Positions 1-6,967 are shown, counted from the first letter of the stretch. The stretch: DNA of 14,109 nucleotides from Prevotellamassilia sp. (GCA_009775705.1 VSQE01000063.1:1-14109); one strand, 5' to 3'. Numbers and translations: made by a program. The notes: a model not told the origin generated them from the letters alone.

Positions 1-17
1 ATTAAAACGTTCTTCAT
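1..17 (-). CDS. Start of a leftward gene (partial, cut by window edge)
   Basis: On the minus strand an ATG at 17-15 opens M-K-N-V-L and runs off the edge after five full codons. It lies 25 nt downstream of a perfect TAnnTTTG box (49-42), the same box-to-start distance as for hppA (24 nt) and the MerR gene (27 nt). That geometry is the only support; the product cannot be named. Confidence 0.4.
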
Positions 18-41
18 GTCTGTTAGGCTTTAAGAATGCGG

Positions 42-49
42 CAAATATA
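42..49 (-). promoter_or_regulatory. Bacteroidota -7 promoter box (leftward)
   Basis: The minus strand reads TATATTTG, a full match to TAnnTTTG. No TTG-type -33 element is visible at the usual 19-23 bp upstream. Instead the phased repeats at 69-149 begin there, which fits an activator-dependent promoter. Confidence 0.5.
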
Positions 50-68
50 GAAGATTCAAAATAAATCG

Positions 69-149
69 GCGTAAAATATTGTAAATACTTTGTAAAAACT
101 TTGTCCACATTTGTCGCATTTTGTAAACGACTTGTAAACGCTTTGTAAA
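69..149. repeat. Helically phased tandem TTGTAAA-like array
   Basis: The motif TTGT(AAA) starts at 79, 90, 101, 111, 121, 132 and 143, with a degenerate unit GCGTAAA at 69. Spacings are 10, 11, 11, 10, 10, 11 and 11 bp, averaging 10.57, so every unit faces the same side of the helix. The two central units are degenerate (TTGTCCA, TTGTCGC); the others carry TTGTAAA, and the last three continue with C. Read on the minus strand the array is TTTACA-N5-TTTACA, the geometry of the tandem direct repeats bound by OmpR/PhoB-family response regulators. It sits directly upstream of the leftward promoter at 42-49. A DnaA/origin role is the alternative. Confidence 0.6.
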
Positions 150-228
150 CTACGCCTGTTTTTTTCGCTGATTTATAGCCTTTTCCTGAGGCTGTGGAAA
201 ACTCCAATTTTTTCGCCGCTGTGGAAAC
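101..228. other. Three DnaA-box-like 9-mers
   Basis: TTGTCCACA (101-109, +), TTTTCCACA (201-193, -) and GTTTCCACA (228-220, -) resemble the DnaA box TTATCCACA. The second fits the relaxed consensus TTWTNCACA fully; the other two each miss one position. None is the strict box. They lie in AT-rich non-coding DNA beside the phased array. Such 9-mers also occur by chance, so a replication origin is only a possibility. Confidence 0.25.
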
Positions 229-431
229 ATTTCTGGACGAGGGGCGGAGGGAGGGGTGGCAACAAATGGCACGTGTGTTTAAGGCTCGCATGATTCTTTA
301 TGATACTTATGGTCATTGTTATCATTCGTGGGGATGGAAGTTGTCCTGAATATCCTCATTGGTTTGAGTTGGCTAAAGAAAAATGGGCGCAAGTTTACAA
401 GACTACCGGTACTTCGTAGAAAAACGAGCGG
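150..431. other. Non-coding stretch, no confident gene
   Basis: Apart from the two DnaA-like boxes near 193-228, this holds no recognisable RNA gene or conserved protein. One short open frame on the + strand (178/179 to stop at 347-349) contains starts at GTG 194 and ATG 266. The latter would encode a 27-residue peptide rich in aromatic residues, without known relatives to my knowledge. It is not called as a gene. Confidence 0.4.
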
Positions 432-479
432 AAAAAAGGCAATTCCCGCATGATTTTTTGCTTGGAAACTGCCTTTTTT
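432..479. terminator. Possible bidirectional hairpin before hppA
   Basis: AAAAAAGGC (432-440) pairs with GCCTTTTTT (471-479), and the stem continues imperfectly inward through AATTCC/GGAAACT. With A and T tracts at its base it resembles a weak intrinsic terminator in both directions, though the GC core is only three pairs. It lies 13 nt before the hppA promoter box and could insulate hppA from transcription entering from the left. Confidence 0.35.
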
Positions 480-492
480 GCCGGAAATTTCT

Positions 493-500
493 TACTTTTG
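493..500 (+). promoter_or_regulatory. Bacteroidota -7 promoter box of hppA
   Basis: TACTTTTG matches TAnnTTTG fully and ends 23 nt before the ATG at 524, leaving a short leader. No convincing -33 element is seen. The box lies downstream of the more distant in-frame ATG at 383, which argues that translation starts at 524. Confidence 0.6.
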
Positions 501-523
501 ACTGCTTACTTAAATTTAGTTCT

Positions 524-2722
524 ATGCAAACACCTTTGTTTTGGCTTGTGCCGGCCTCTTCCGTTCTGGCACTCTGTTTTGCCTGGTTTTTCTACAGGCA
601 GATGATACGAACTTCCGAGGGTACTCCCCGCATGGCCCATATCGCTGCGGCCGTGCGCAAGGGGGCCATGTCCTATCTGCGGCAGCAGTACAAGGTAGTG
701 GGGATGGTCTTTGTGGTGCTGGCCTTGCTGTTCAGCGTGATGGCTTACGGTTTCGGCGTGCAGAATGCCTGGGTGCCCGTGGCTTTCCTGACGGGTGGCT
801 TCTTTTCCGGTCTGGCCGGCTTTTTAGGCATGAAAACCGCCACAGCGGCCTCGGCGCGCACCGCCAATGCGGCGCGCACATCGCTCAACGGCGGTCTGCG
901 CATCGCCTTCCGTTCGGGAGCGGTGATGGGGCTGGTAGTCGTGGGGCTGGGGCTCTTCGACATCTCTTTCTGGTATCTGCTGCTCGATGCTTTCGTGCCG
1001 GCCACGGACAGCCCTACGGCCAAACTCTGCATCATCACCACGACCATGCTCACCTTTGGCATGGGAGCGTCCACGCAGGCGCTCTTTGCCCGTGTGGGCG
1101 GCGGAATCTATACCAAGGCCGCCGATGTGGGGGCCGATCTCGTGGGTAAGGTCGAGGCCGGCATTCCGGAGGACGACCCGCGCAATCCCGCTACCATTGC
1201 CGACAATGTGGGCGACAACGTGGGCGACGTGGCCGGCATGGGGGCCGACCTGTATGAATCCTATTGCGGCTCCATTCTGGCCACGGCAGCGCTGGGCGCG
1301 GCGGCCTATATGACGGGTGGCGACACCGTGGCACAGTTCAAGGCCGTGGTGGCGCCGATGCTCATCGCCGCGGTGGGCATCGTGCTTTCCATCATCGGCA
1401 TCTTTGCCGTCCGCACCCGTGAGGACGCTACGATGAAGGACCTGCTGCGCGCCCTCTCCACGGGAACGAACTTGAGCGGAGCGGCCATTGTGGCGGCCTC
1501 GGGCGGCATTCTCTGGCTGCTGGGGCTTGACAACTGGCTGACAATGACCTGCACGGTGGCTGTTGGGTTGGTGACGGGTGTTGTCATAGGCCAGTCCACC
1601 GAATACTATACTTCGCAGAGCTACCGGCCCACGCGCCGCATTTCGGAGAGCGGCCAGACGGGGCCGGCCACGGTAATCATTTCCGGCCTGGGCTTAGGCA
1701 TGCTCTCGACGGCGGTTCCCGTGCTGGCTGTTGTGGCGGGCATCATCGTCTCGTTCCTGCTGGCTGCCGGCGGTGACCTGTCGAACGTGTCGATGGGTCT
1801 TTACGGCATCGGCATGGCTTCGGTGGGGATGCTCTCCACGCTGGGCATCACGCTGGCCACCGATGCCTACGGTCCCATTGCCGACAATGCCGGCGGAAAC
1901 GCCGAGATGAGCGGGCTGGGCGAGGAGGTGCGCCACCGCACAGACGCCCTCGACTCTCTGGGCAATACCACGGCTGCCACGGGCAAGGGCTTTGCCATAG
2001 GTTCGGCGGCCCTGACGGGTCTGGCCCTGCTGGCCAGCTACGTGGAGGAGGTGCGCATAGGGCTGGAGCGTATCGGACAGACCTCGCTCGAACTGCCGGG
2101 CCGCACGGTGCGGCTGGCCGAGGCCTCGTTTGCCGATTTCATGCAGTACTATGACGTGACGCTGATGAACCCGAAGGTGCTGGCCGGCATGTTCGTGGGA
2201 GCGATGATGGCCTTTCTGTTCTGCGGTCTGACGATGAACGCCGTGGGCCGTGCCGCCGCGCGGATGGTGGAGGAAGTGCGCCGTCAGTTCCGCGAGATAA
2301 AGGGGATCCTTACGGGCGATGCCGAGCCGGACTACGGCCGTTGCGTGACGATATCGACCAAGGCGGCCCAGCACGAGATGGTGGTTCCGTCGCTGCTGGC
2401 CATCGTGGTTCCCGTGGTAGCGGGACTGGTGTTCGGAGTGAGCGGCGTGCTGGGGCTGCTCATTGGCGGTCTGTCTGCCGGTTTCGCGCTGGCGGTGTTC
2501 ATGGCCAATGCCGGCGGCGCGTGGGACAACGCGAAGAAATATGTGGAGGAAGGCCATTTCGGCGGTAAGGGCAGCGAGACGCACAAGGCCACCGTCGTGG
2601 GTGACACCGTGGGCGATCCGTTCAAGGATACGTCCGGCCCGAGCCTTAATATCCTGATCAAGCTGATGAGTATGGTCAGCATCGTCATGGCCGGTCTGAC
2701 CGTGACGTGGAGCCTGCTCTGA
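524..2722 (+). CDS. hppA: Membrane-bound K+-dependent ion-pumping pyrophosphatase
   Basis: This inner-membrane enzyme (732 aa) hydrolyses pyrophosphate and exports cations. Family motifs are intact: the substrate loop DVGADLVGKVE (201-211), DDPRNP (217-222), DNVGDNVGDVAGMGADLYES (227-246), DAYGPIADNAGGNAEM (447-462) and a C-terminal block with GDTVGDPFKDTSGP. Many hydrophobic segments span the chain, as in the 16-helix family. Ala484 in GNTTAA marks the K+-dependent class, where K+-independent enzymes have Lys. Glu245 in GADLYESY sits at the position used by Na+-type pumps. Thr90, Phe94, Asp146 and Met175 match, from memory, the four-residue signature of the dual Na+/H+ pump of Bacteroides vulgatus, so co-transport is predicted. 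An in-frame ATG at 383 would add 47 residues with no family resemblance, across the promoter and hairpin, and is rejected. The gene is monocistronic and ends against a convergent unit. Confidence 0.97.
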   Translation: MQTPLFWLVPASSVLALCFAWFFYRQMIRTSEGTPRMAHIAAAVRKGAMSYLRQQYKVVGMVFVVLALLFSVMAYGFGVQNAWVPVAFLTGGFFSGLAGFLGMKTATAASARTANAARTSLNGGLRIAFRSGAVMGLVVVGLGLFDISFWYLLLDAFVPATDSPTAKLCIITTTMLTFGMGASTQALFARVGGGIYTKAADVGADLVGKVEAGIPEDDPRNPATIADNVGDNVGDVAGMGADLYESYCGSILATAALGAAAYMTGGDTVAQFKAVVAPMLIAAVGIVLSIIGIFAVRTREDATMKDLLRALSTGTNLSGAAIVAASGGILWLLGLDNWLTMTCTVAVGLVTGVVIGQSTEYYTSQSYRPTRRISESGQTGPATVIISGLGLGMLSTAVPVLAVVAGIIVSFLLAAGGDLSNVSMGLYGIGMASVGMLSTLGITLATDAYGPIADNAGGNAEMSGLGEEVRHRTDALDSLGNTTAATGKGFAIGSAALTGLALLASYVEEVRIGLERIGQTSLELPGRTVRLAEASFADFMQYYDVTLMNPKVLAGMFVGAMMAFLFCGLTMNAVGRAAARMVEEVRRQFREIKGILTGDAEPDYGRCVTISTKAAQHEMVVPSLLAIVVPVVAGLVFGVSGVLGLLIGGLSAGFALAVFMANAGGAWDNAKKYVEEGHFGGKGSETHKATVVGDTVGDPFKDTSGPSLNILIKLMSMVSIVMAGLTVTWSLL

Positions 2723-2745
2723 TGCTCCTTCATGATAATAAAATA

Positions 2746-2783
2746 CGCGGGAGATACCTTTGTATAAAAAGGTATCTCCCGCG
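2746..2783 (-). terminator. Strong hairpin between hppA and the FAD oxidoreductase gene
   Basis: A perfect 16-bp stem (2746-2761 with 2768-2783, core GCGGGAGATACC) closes a six-base loop. On the minus strand it is followed by the T-rich TATTTTATTATC, so it best suits the leftward unit. No T run follows on the + strand, but so strong a stem may also stop hppA transcripts. Confidence 0.75.
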
Positions 2784-2804
2784 CATGGTATGCGCGGTAT
2801 AGTG

Positions 2805-4433
2805 TCAGTCCGGTGCGAGTGTCGCCGCCACGGCTTCGGCACAGCGCTCGCCGTCGATGGCGGCCGAGACGATGCCGCCGGCATAGCCCGCGCCTTCTCC
2901 GCAGGGATAGAGGCCGGCGAGGTCGATGTGGCTCAGGGTGACGGTATCGCGCAGAATGCGGACGGGGGCTGATGTGCGGGTTTCGGCAGCGATGACCGTG
3001 GCCTCGTCGGTCAGGAAACCGTGGCTCTTCCGGCCGAACTGGCGGAAGCCGTCGGTGAGGCGGCGCACGATGAAGGAAGGCATCCAGAAGTGGAGCGGTG
3101 AGGGTGTCAGCCCCGGTGAATAGCTGGAGGCGGCCAGGTCGCAGCTGAGGCGGCGGTTCACGAAATCGGCCATGCGTTGTGCCGGTGCCGTCTGCCGGTG
3201 TCCGCCTTGCTGCCAGGCGGCCCGCTCGAGAGCTTCCTGCAAGTACATCATGCGCAGCGGATGGCCGGCCGTGCCGATATCTTCGTGCCCGGCGGCGAAG
3301 CTGTCGTCCTGCATGGCTTGTTGCAGGAAGGGTTTGAACTCTCCCTCCGTGTCTTCGGGCCGGGTCTCGACCACCATGCCGCTGTTGCTCCATGCCGAGG
3401 CGCGGCCGCTGGGACTCATGCCGTTGACCACCACCTGTCCGGGGCCGCTGGCCGCGGGCACCACGAATCCGCCGGGGCACATGCAGAAACTGTAGACTCC
3501 GCGGCCTTCGCTCTGGGCTACGTAGCTGTATTCTGCCGCCGGTAACCAGCGGCCTCGGCCTTCGCGGCTGTGATACTGGATGCAGTCGATGAGGCGGGAG
3601 GGATGTTCCAGGCGCACGCCCATGGCGATGCCTTTGGCCTCGATGGCGATGTGCTCGTGGTGAAGGTAGCGGTACACGTCGCGGGCGGAATGGCCTGTGG
3701 CCAGAATGACGGGTCCGGGGATCTCCTCTCCGCCGGCGGTGCGCACACCGCAAACGGTGCGGCCTTTCACGAGCAGGGCGTCCATGCGTGTCTCGAAGCG
3801 CACCTCCCCGCCCGAGTGGAGAATCTGTGTGCGCATGGCCTCGATGATACGGGGCAGACGGTCGGTGCCGATGTGGGGATGGGCATCGCAGAGGATGTCG
3901 GTGGAGGCGCCGTGCTGACAGAAGACGCGGAGAATCTTTTCCACGTTGCCGCGCTTCTTGGAGCGCGTATAGAGTTTTCCGTCCGAATAGGCTCCTGCTC
4001 CGCCCTCGCCGAAAGAGTAGTTGCTTTCGGGGTCTACGATGTGCTCGCGGGAGATGCGGGCAATGTCCTTGCGGCGCGCGTGTACGTCCTTGCCGCGTTC
4101 GAGCACAACGGGGCGCAGGCCCAGCTCGATGAGGCGCAGGGCGGCGAAGAGGCCGCCCGGTCCGGCGCCTACCACCACTACCTGAGGGCGGCCCGACACG
4201 TCGGGATAGCTCACCGGGGCGAAGTCGGTGCGCGGCGGTTCTTCGCCGAGGTACAGGTCTAAGGAGAGGTTGACGAAAACGGTACGCTGGCGGGCGTCTA
4301 TGCTCCGCCGCCGGATGCGCAGGGCCCGTAGGTCGCGGATCTCGATGCCCAGTTCGAGGGCAGCGCGCCGGCGCAGGGACTCGTTGCGGAAGGCGATGTC
4401 GGGCGTGACGCGCAAGTTAAGGTTCTTGATCAT
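2805..4433 (-). CDS. FAD-dependent oxidoreductase, COG2509 type
   Basis: A 542-aa predicted soluble flavoprotein. After an N-terminal region of about 80 residues comes a Rossmann dinucleotide-binding motif, VVVGAGPGG (86-94), with an acidic residue (Glu112) ending the second strand, as in FAD-binding folds. NYSFGEGGAGAYSDGKLYTR (138-157) and the C-terminal GLYPCGEGAGYAGG are hallmarks of the uncharacterised FAD-dependent dehydrogenases of COG2509. The second block probably contacts the flavin, as in related reductases. No signal peptide or membrane segment is seen. Substrate and physiological role are unknown for the family. The gene lies 46 nt downstream of radA on the same strand with no promoter box between, so it is probably the last cistron of a MerR-radA-oxidoreductase transcript. 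The ATG at 4433 suits the family start. Confidence 0.87.
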   Translation of the reverse strand: MIKNLNLRVTPDIAFRNESLRRRAALELGIEIRDLRALRIRRRSIDARQRTVFVNLSLDLYLGEEPPRTDFAPVSYPDVSGRPQVVVVGAGPGGLFAALRLIELGLRPVVLERGKDVHARRKDIARISREHIVDPESNYSFGEGGAGAYSDGKLYTRSKKRGNVEKILRVFCQHGASTDILCDAHPHIGTDRLPRIIEAMRTQILHSGGEVRFETRMDALLVKGRTVCGVRTAGGEEIPGPVILATGHSARDVYRYLHHEHIAIEAKGIAMGVRLEHPSRLIDCIQYHSREGRGRWLPAAEYSYVAQSEGRGVYSFCMCPGGFVVPAASGPGQVVVNGMSPSGRASAWSNSGMVVETRPEDTEGEFKPFLQQAMQDDSFAAGHEDIGTAGHPLRMMYLQEALERAAWQQGGHRQTAPAQRMADFVNRRLSCDLAASSYSPGLTPSPLHFWMPSFIVRRLTDGFRQFGRKSHGFLTDEATVIAAETRTSAPVRILRDTVTLSHIDLAGLYPCGEGAGYAGGIVSAAIDGERCAEAVAATLAPD

Positions 4434-4479
4434 TTCTGTGTTTCGGAAAAGTAAGGAATAAGGGGCGGGCCGGACTGTT

Positions 4480-5859
4480 TCAGCCGAAAAGTTCGCGCAG
4501 GGCGTGCTCTACGCGGCCTGCCGGTACCAGTTCGATGCGGTATTGTCCCGGATCCAGTCCTTTCAGGTTGGCCTCGGGCAGAACGATGCGGGCGAATCCC
4601 AGTTTCTGCGCCTCGGCGATGCGTTGGGCAATGCGGGTGACGGGGCGTATCTCGCCGCTCAGTCCCACCTCGCCGGCCATGCAGATATCGCGGCCCACGG
4701 GCGTGTCTACGTTCGAGGAAAGCACGGCGGCGATCACCGAGAGGTCGATAGCGGGATCGGCCACGCGGATGCCACCGGCGATGTTCAGGAACACATCCTT
4801 CTGGGCCAGCTTGAAGCCGACGCGCTTTTCGAGTACGGCCAGCAGCATGTTGAGCCGGCGCAGGTCGAAACCCGTGGCCGAGCGTTGCGGGGTGCCGTAG
4901 GCCGCGGTGGAGACGAGGGCCTGCGTCTCGATGAGGAAGGGGCGGATGCCCTCGATGGCGGCGGCGACGGCCATGCCGCTCAGTTCCTCGCCGTCCTGTG
5001 TGAGCAGCAGTTCCGATGGGTTGTCAACGGGTCGCAGGCCGTCGGAACGCATTTCGTAGATACCCAGTTCGGCGGTGGAGCCGAAACGGTTCTTGATGCT
5101 GCGCAGGATGCGGTACAGATAGTGGCGGTCGCCTTCGAACTGCAACACGCAGTCGACGATATGTTCCAGCACTTTCGGTCCGGCGATGCTGCCCTCTTTC
5201 GTGATGTGTCCGATGAGGATGACGGGGACTCCGCTCTCCTTGGCATATTTGAGCAGGGCGGCGGCGCATTCGCGGATCTGCGTGATGCTGCCGGGCGAGG
5301 AGTCTACTGTCTCGGTGGAGAGGGTCTGGATGGAGTCGATGACGAGGAGGTCGGGACGGACGTTCCGGATGTGGGTGAAGATATGTTCCAGCCGCGTCTC
5401 GCAGAGCAGGAGCGGAGATTCTGTGGAGCTTGTCGCGGGGTTTTTCAGGCGGTCGGCGCGCAGCTTGATCTGCCGCTCGCTCTCTTCGCCGCTTACATAG
5501 AGGACGGTGTGTCCTGCCATGTGCAGGACGGTCTGGAGGAGCAGTGTGGACTTTCCGATGCCCGGCTCGCCGCCCAGCAGGATGAGCGAACCGGGAACCA
5601 GACCGCCGCCCAGCACACGGTTCAGCTCGGCATCGTGCGTGTCGTGGCGCGGCTCTTCTCCGGCCGTGATGTCGGCGAGGCGGACGGGATGGGGCTGGCG
5701 GGCATCGCTGTCCGGGGCTGTATGCCGGTGGCTGTTGGCGGGGCGTACCGTCATTTCCTTGTAGGTGTTCCACTGGCCGCAGGAGGGACATTTCCCGACC
5801 CATTTGGGAGATTCCTGCCCGCAGTGGGAACAGACGTAAACTGTTTTTTCTTTGGCCAA
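4480..5859 (-). CDS. radA: DNA repair protein RadA
   Basis: RadA (459 aa) is a RecA-like ATPase and DnaB-type helicase that promotes branch migration during recombination. All its parts are visible: a C4 zinc finger (C10, C13, C24, C27), Walker A GGEPGIGKST (96-105), Walker B LLVIDS (171-176), the RadA-specific KNRFG (256-260) and a Lon-like C-terminal domain from about residue 300. The length is normal. The start is unusual: the only suitable codon is TTG at 5859, giving M-A-K-E-K-T-V-Y-V-C, which matches the usual RadA N terminus. No ATG or GTG lies in frame nearby; an ATT codon sits just before. A weak start could lower its translation. It lies 53 nt downstream of the MerR gene and 46 nt upstream of the oxidoreductase gene, and probably shares their transcript. 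Confidence 0.97.
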   Translation of the reverse strand: MAKEKTVYVCSHCGQESPKWVGKCPSCGQWNTYKEMTVRPANSHRHTAPDSDARQPHPVRLADITAGEEPRHDTHDAELNRVLGGGLVPGSLILLGGEPGIGKSTLLLQTVLHMAGHTVLYVSGEESERQIKLRADRLKNPATSSTESPLLLCETRLEHIFTHIRNVRPDLLVIDSIQTLSTETVDSSPGSITQIRECAAALLKYAKESGVPVILIGHITKEGSIAGPKVLEHIVDCVLQFEGDRHYLYRILRSIKNRFGSTAELGIYEMRSDGLRPVDNPSELLLTQDGEELSGMAVAAAIEGIRPFLIETQALVSTAAYGTPQRSATGFDLRRLNMLLAVLEKRVGFKLAQKDVFLNIAGGIRVADPAIDLSVIAAVLSSNVDTPVGRDICMAGEVGLSGEIRPVTRIAQRIAEAQKLGFARIVLPEANLKGLDPGQYRIELVPAGRVEHALRELFG

Positions 5860-5912
5860 AATGCTGTGTGTTTTTAAGTAAAGGAGATGGGGATATACCG
5901 GAGGAAGCGGGC

Positions 5913-6257
5913 TTATAGGTCGCCCAGCTCTTTCCGGATGGCCTGTAACTCGGCCTTGACAGCCCGCAGCCGCTCGATCACCTCGACGGTGCGCACGGTG
6001 CCTTCCTTGTTCTTGCGCAGGGCTTCGCGGGCTGCCGCTATCTTCAGACCGCGTACCTTGACAAGGTTGTAGACCAGACGGATTTGTTCGATGTCTTTTT
6101 TGGTGTACTGACGTATGTTGCGGCTTGCCTTCTTGGGGTTGATCTGCGGAAATTCCCTTTCCCAGAATCGCAGCAAGGTTTCGTTCACTTGCAGCATTTC
6201 CGCCACTTCTCCGATGGAGTAGAACTGTTTCAGGTCTTTGTCGGGTTTGAGTGCCAT
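5913..6257 (-). CDS. MerR-family transcriptional regulator
   Basis: A small 114-aa DNA-binding protein. The MerR winged helix-turn-helix starts at YSIGEVAEML (13-22), with LLRFWEREFP (28-37) and the wing-region tyrosine in IRQYTKKDIEQI. The C-terminal third is charged and heptad-like, fitting the dimerising coiled coil. There is no ligand-binding domain and no cysteine, so it is neither a metal nor a SoxR-type redox sensor. The effector is unknown. Homologues of this length (HTH plus short coil) are common in Bacteroidota. The start at 6257 follows a -7 box (6291-6284). An in-frame ATG at 6446 would add 63 unrelated residues across that promoter and is rejected. It leads an apparent operon with radA and diverges from the DoxX gene, so either promoter in the 209-bp gap could be its target. 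Confidence 0.9.
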   Translation of the reverse strand: MALKPDKDLKQFYSIGEVAEMLQVNETLLRFWEREFPQINPKKASRNIRQYTKKDIEQIRLVYNLVKVRGLKIAAAREALRKNKEGTVRTVEVIERLRAVKAELQAIRKELGDL

Positions 6258-6283
6258 GCGTAAAGAAGTAATGATATTTGTTG

Positions 6284-6291
6284 CAAACTTA
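6284..6291 (-). promoter_or_regulatory. Bacteroidota -7 promoter box of the MerR-radA unit
   Basis: The minus strand reads TAAGTTTG, a full TAnnTTTG match, 26 nt before the ATG at 6257. No clear -33 element is present. The oppositely directed box of the DoxX gene lies about 95 bp away. Confidence 0.55.
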
Positions 6292-6385
6292 CAAAAAATC
6301 TGTGTATTACGGTCCGGGCTTTTTAAGAAATCACAAACCGAACAACAATTAACAGTCTCTGCGGAAGGGATTTTCGGGTTTTGCG

Positions 6386-6393
6386 TACTTTTG
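6386..6393 (+). promoter_or_regulatory. Bacteroidota -7 promoter box of the DoxX gene
   Basis: TACTTTTG is identical to the hppA box and ends 73 nt before the ATG at 6467. The leader between could fold through GCTCCG (6404-6409) with CGGAGC (6427-6432). No good -33 element is seen. Confidence 0.55.
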
Positions 6394-6466
6394 ACGGGTA
6401 AAGGCTCCGCCCTCTCTTTGGACGGCCGGAGCGGATGATGTTTCACACAATAAAAAAACAGATGTT

Positions 6467-6967
6467 ATGCTGAAAGTTTTTAGATTCTTGTTTCCCACAC
6501 ACACCGAGACGATGCCGATGTCGGTTCTTCTGCTGGTGCTGCGTGTGTTGTTCGGCTCCCTGCTTTTCGTGCATGGAGTGCAGAAGTTGCTGTCCTTCGG
6601 TGCTTTGTCCGGTGTCTTTCCCGATCCGTTCGGGCTGAGCAATCCCGTGTCGCTCTCGCTGGTCATCTTTGCCGAGCTGTTCTGTTCGGTGGCGTTTGTC
6701 AGCGGGTTCATGTTCCGCCTGACTCCGCTGCCCATGATTTTCTCGATGGGTGTGGCTTTGTTCGGCATCCATGCGGCCGATCCTTTTGCGATGAAAGAAC
6801 TGGCTTTCGTTTATTTCGCGATGTTCGTTCTGCTCTACATCACCGGACCGGGTCGTTACTCGTTGGACCATTTCATCGGATTCGGGCTGCGCTCGGCCGC
6901 GCTTTCCGCCGTGCCTCCAGCTGCTGTTACTACGGTTCCGGAGAATCCGGCTCCCGTTGTTTCCTGA
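6467..6967 (+). CDS. DoxX-family integral membrane protein
   Basis: A 166-aa inner-membrane protein with about four hydrophobic helices: roughly 17-36 (SVLLLVLRVLFGSLLFVHGV), 60-82, 86-104 and 112-127. The first helix, with the pattern RVLFGSLLFVHGVQKL, and the later HAADPF and GPGRYSLDHFI motifs are typical of DoxX/DoxD-like proteins, some of which act with quinone or sulfur-compound oxidation. No substrate can be assigned here. The tail from about 140 is Ala/Pro/Val-rich and probably unstructured. The leader just before the ATG is A-rich, as usual in this phylum. The gene appears monocistronic, divergent from the MerR gene, and ends at the bidirectional terminator shared with rpmA. Confidence 0.88.
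   Translation: MLKVFRFLFPTHTETMPMSVLLLVLRVLFGSLLFVHGVQKLLSFGALSGVFPDPFGLSNPVSLSLVIFAELFCSVAFVSGFMFRLTPLPMIFSMGVALFGIHAADPFAMKELAFVYFAMFVLLYITGPGRYSLDHFIGFGLRSAALSAVPPAAVTTVPENPAPVVS

Noticed and set aside
69..149. CRISPR array
   Set aside because: Units of about 7 bp every 10-11 bp are far too short for CRISPR repeats and spacers.
383..523. N-terminal extension of the pyrophosphatase from ATG 383
   Set aside because: The 47 added residues do not resemble the family and lie across the hairpin and -7 box; ATG 524 fits the promoter and the family length.
1694..2884. Long minus-strand open frame opposite hppA
   Set aside because: It is antisense to a strongly conserved gene, His/Arg-rich and without family motifs; a GC-rich codon shadow.
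4504..5877. Long plus-strand open frame opposite radA
   Set aside because: It mirrors radA codons, has low-complexity Gly/Asp/Ala composition and no recognisable domain.
6258..6446. N-terminal extension of the MerR protein from ATG 6446
   Set aside because: It crosses the MerR gene's own promoter box and overlaps the DoxX promoter; the helix-turn-helix starts normally after Met at 6257.
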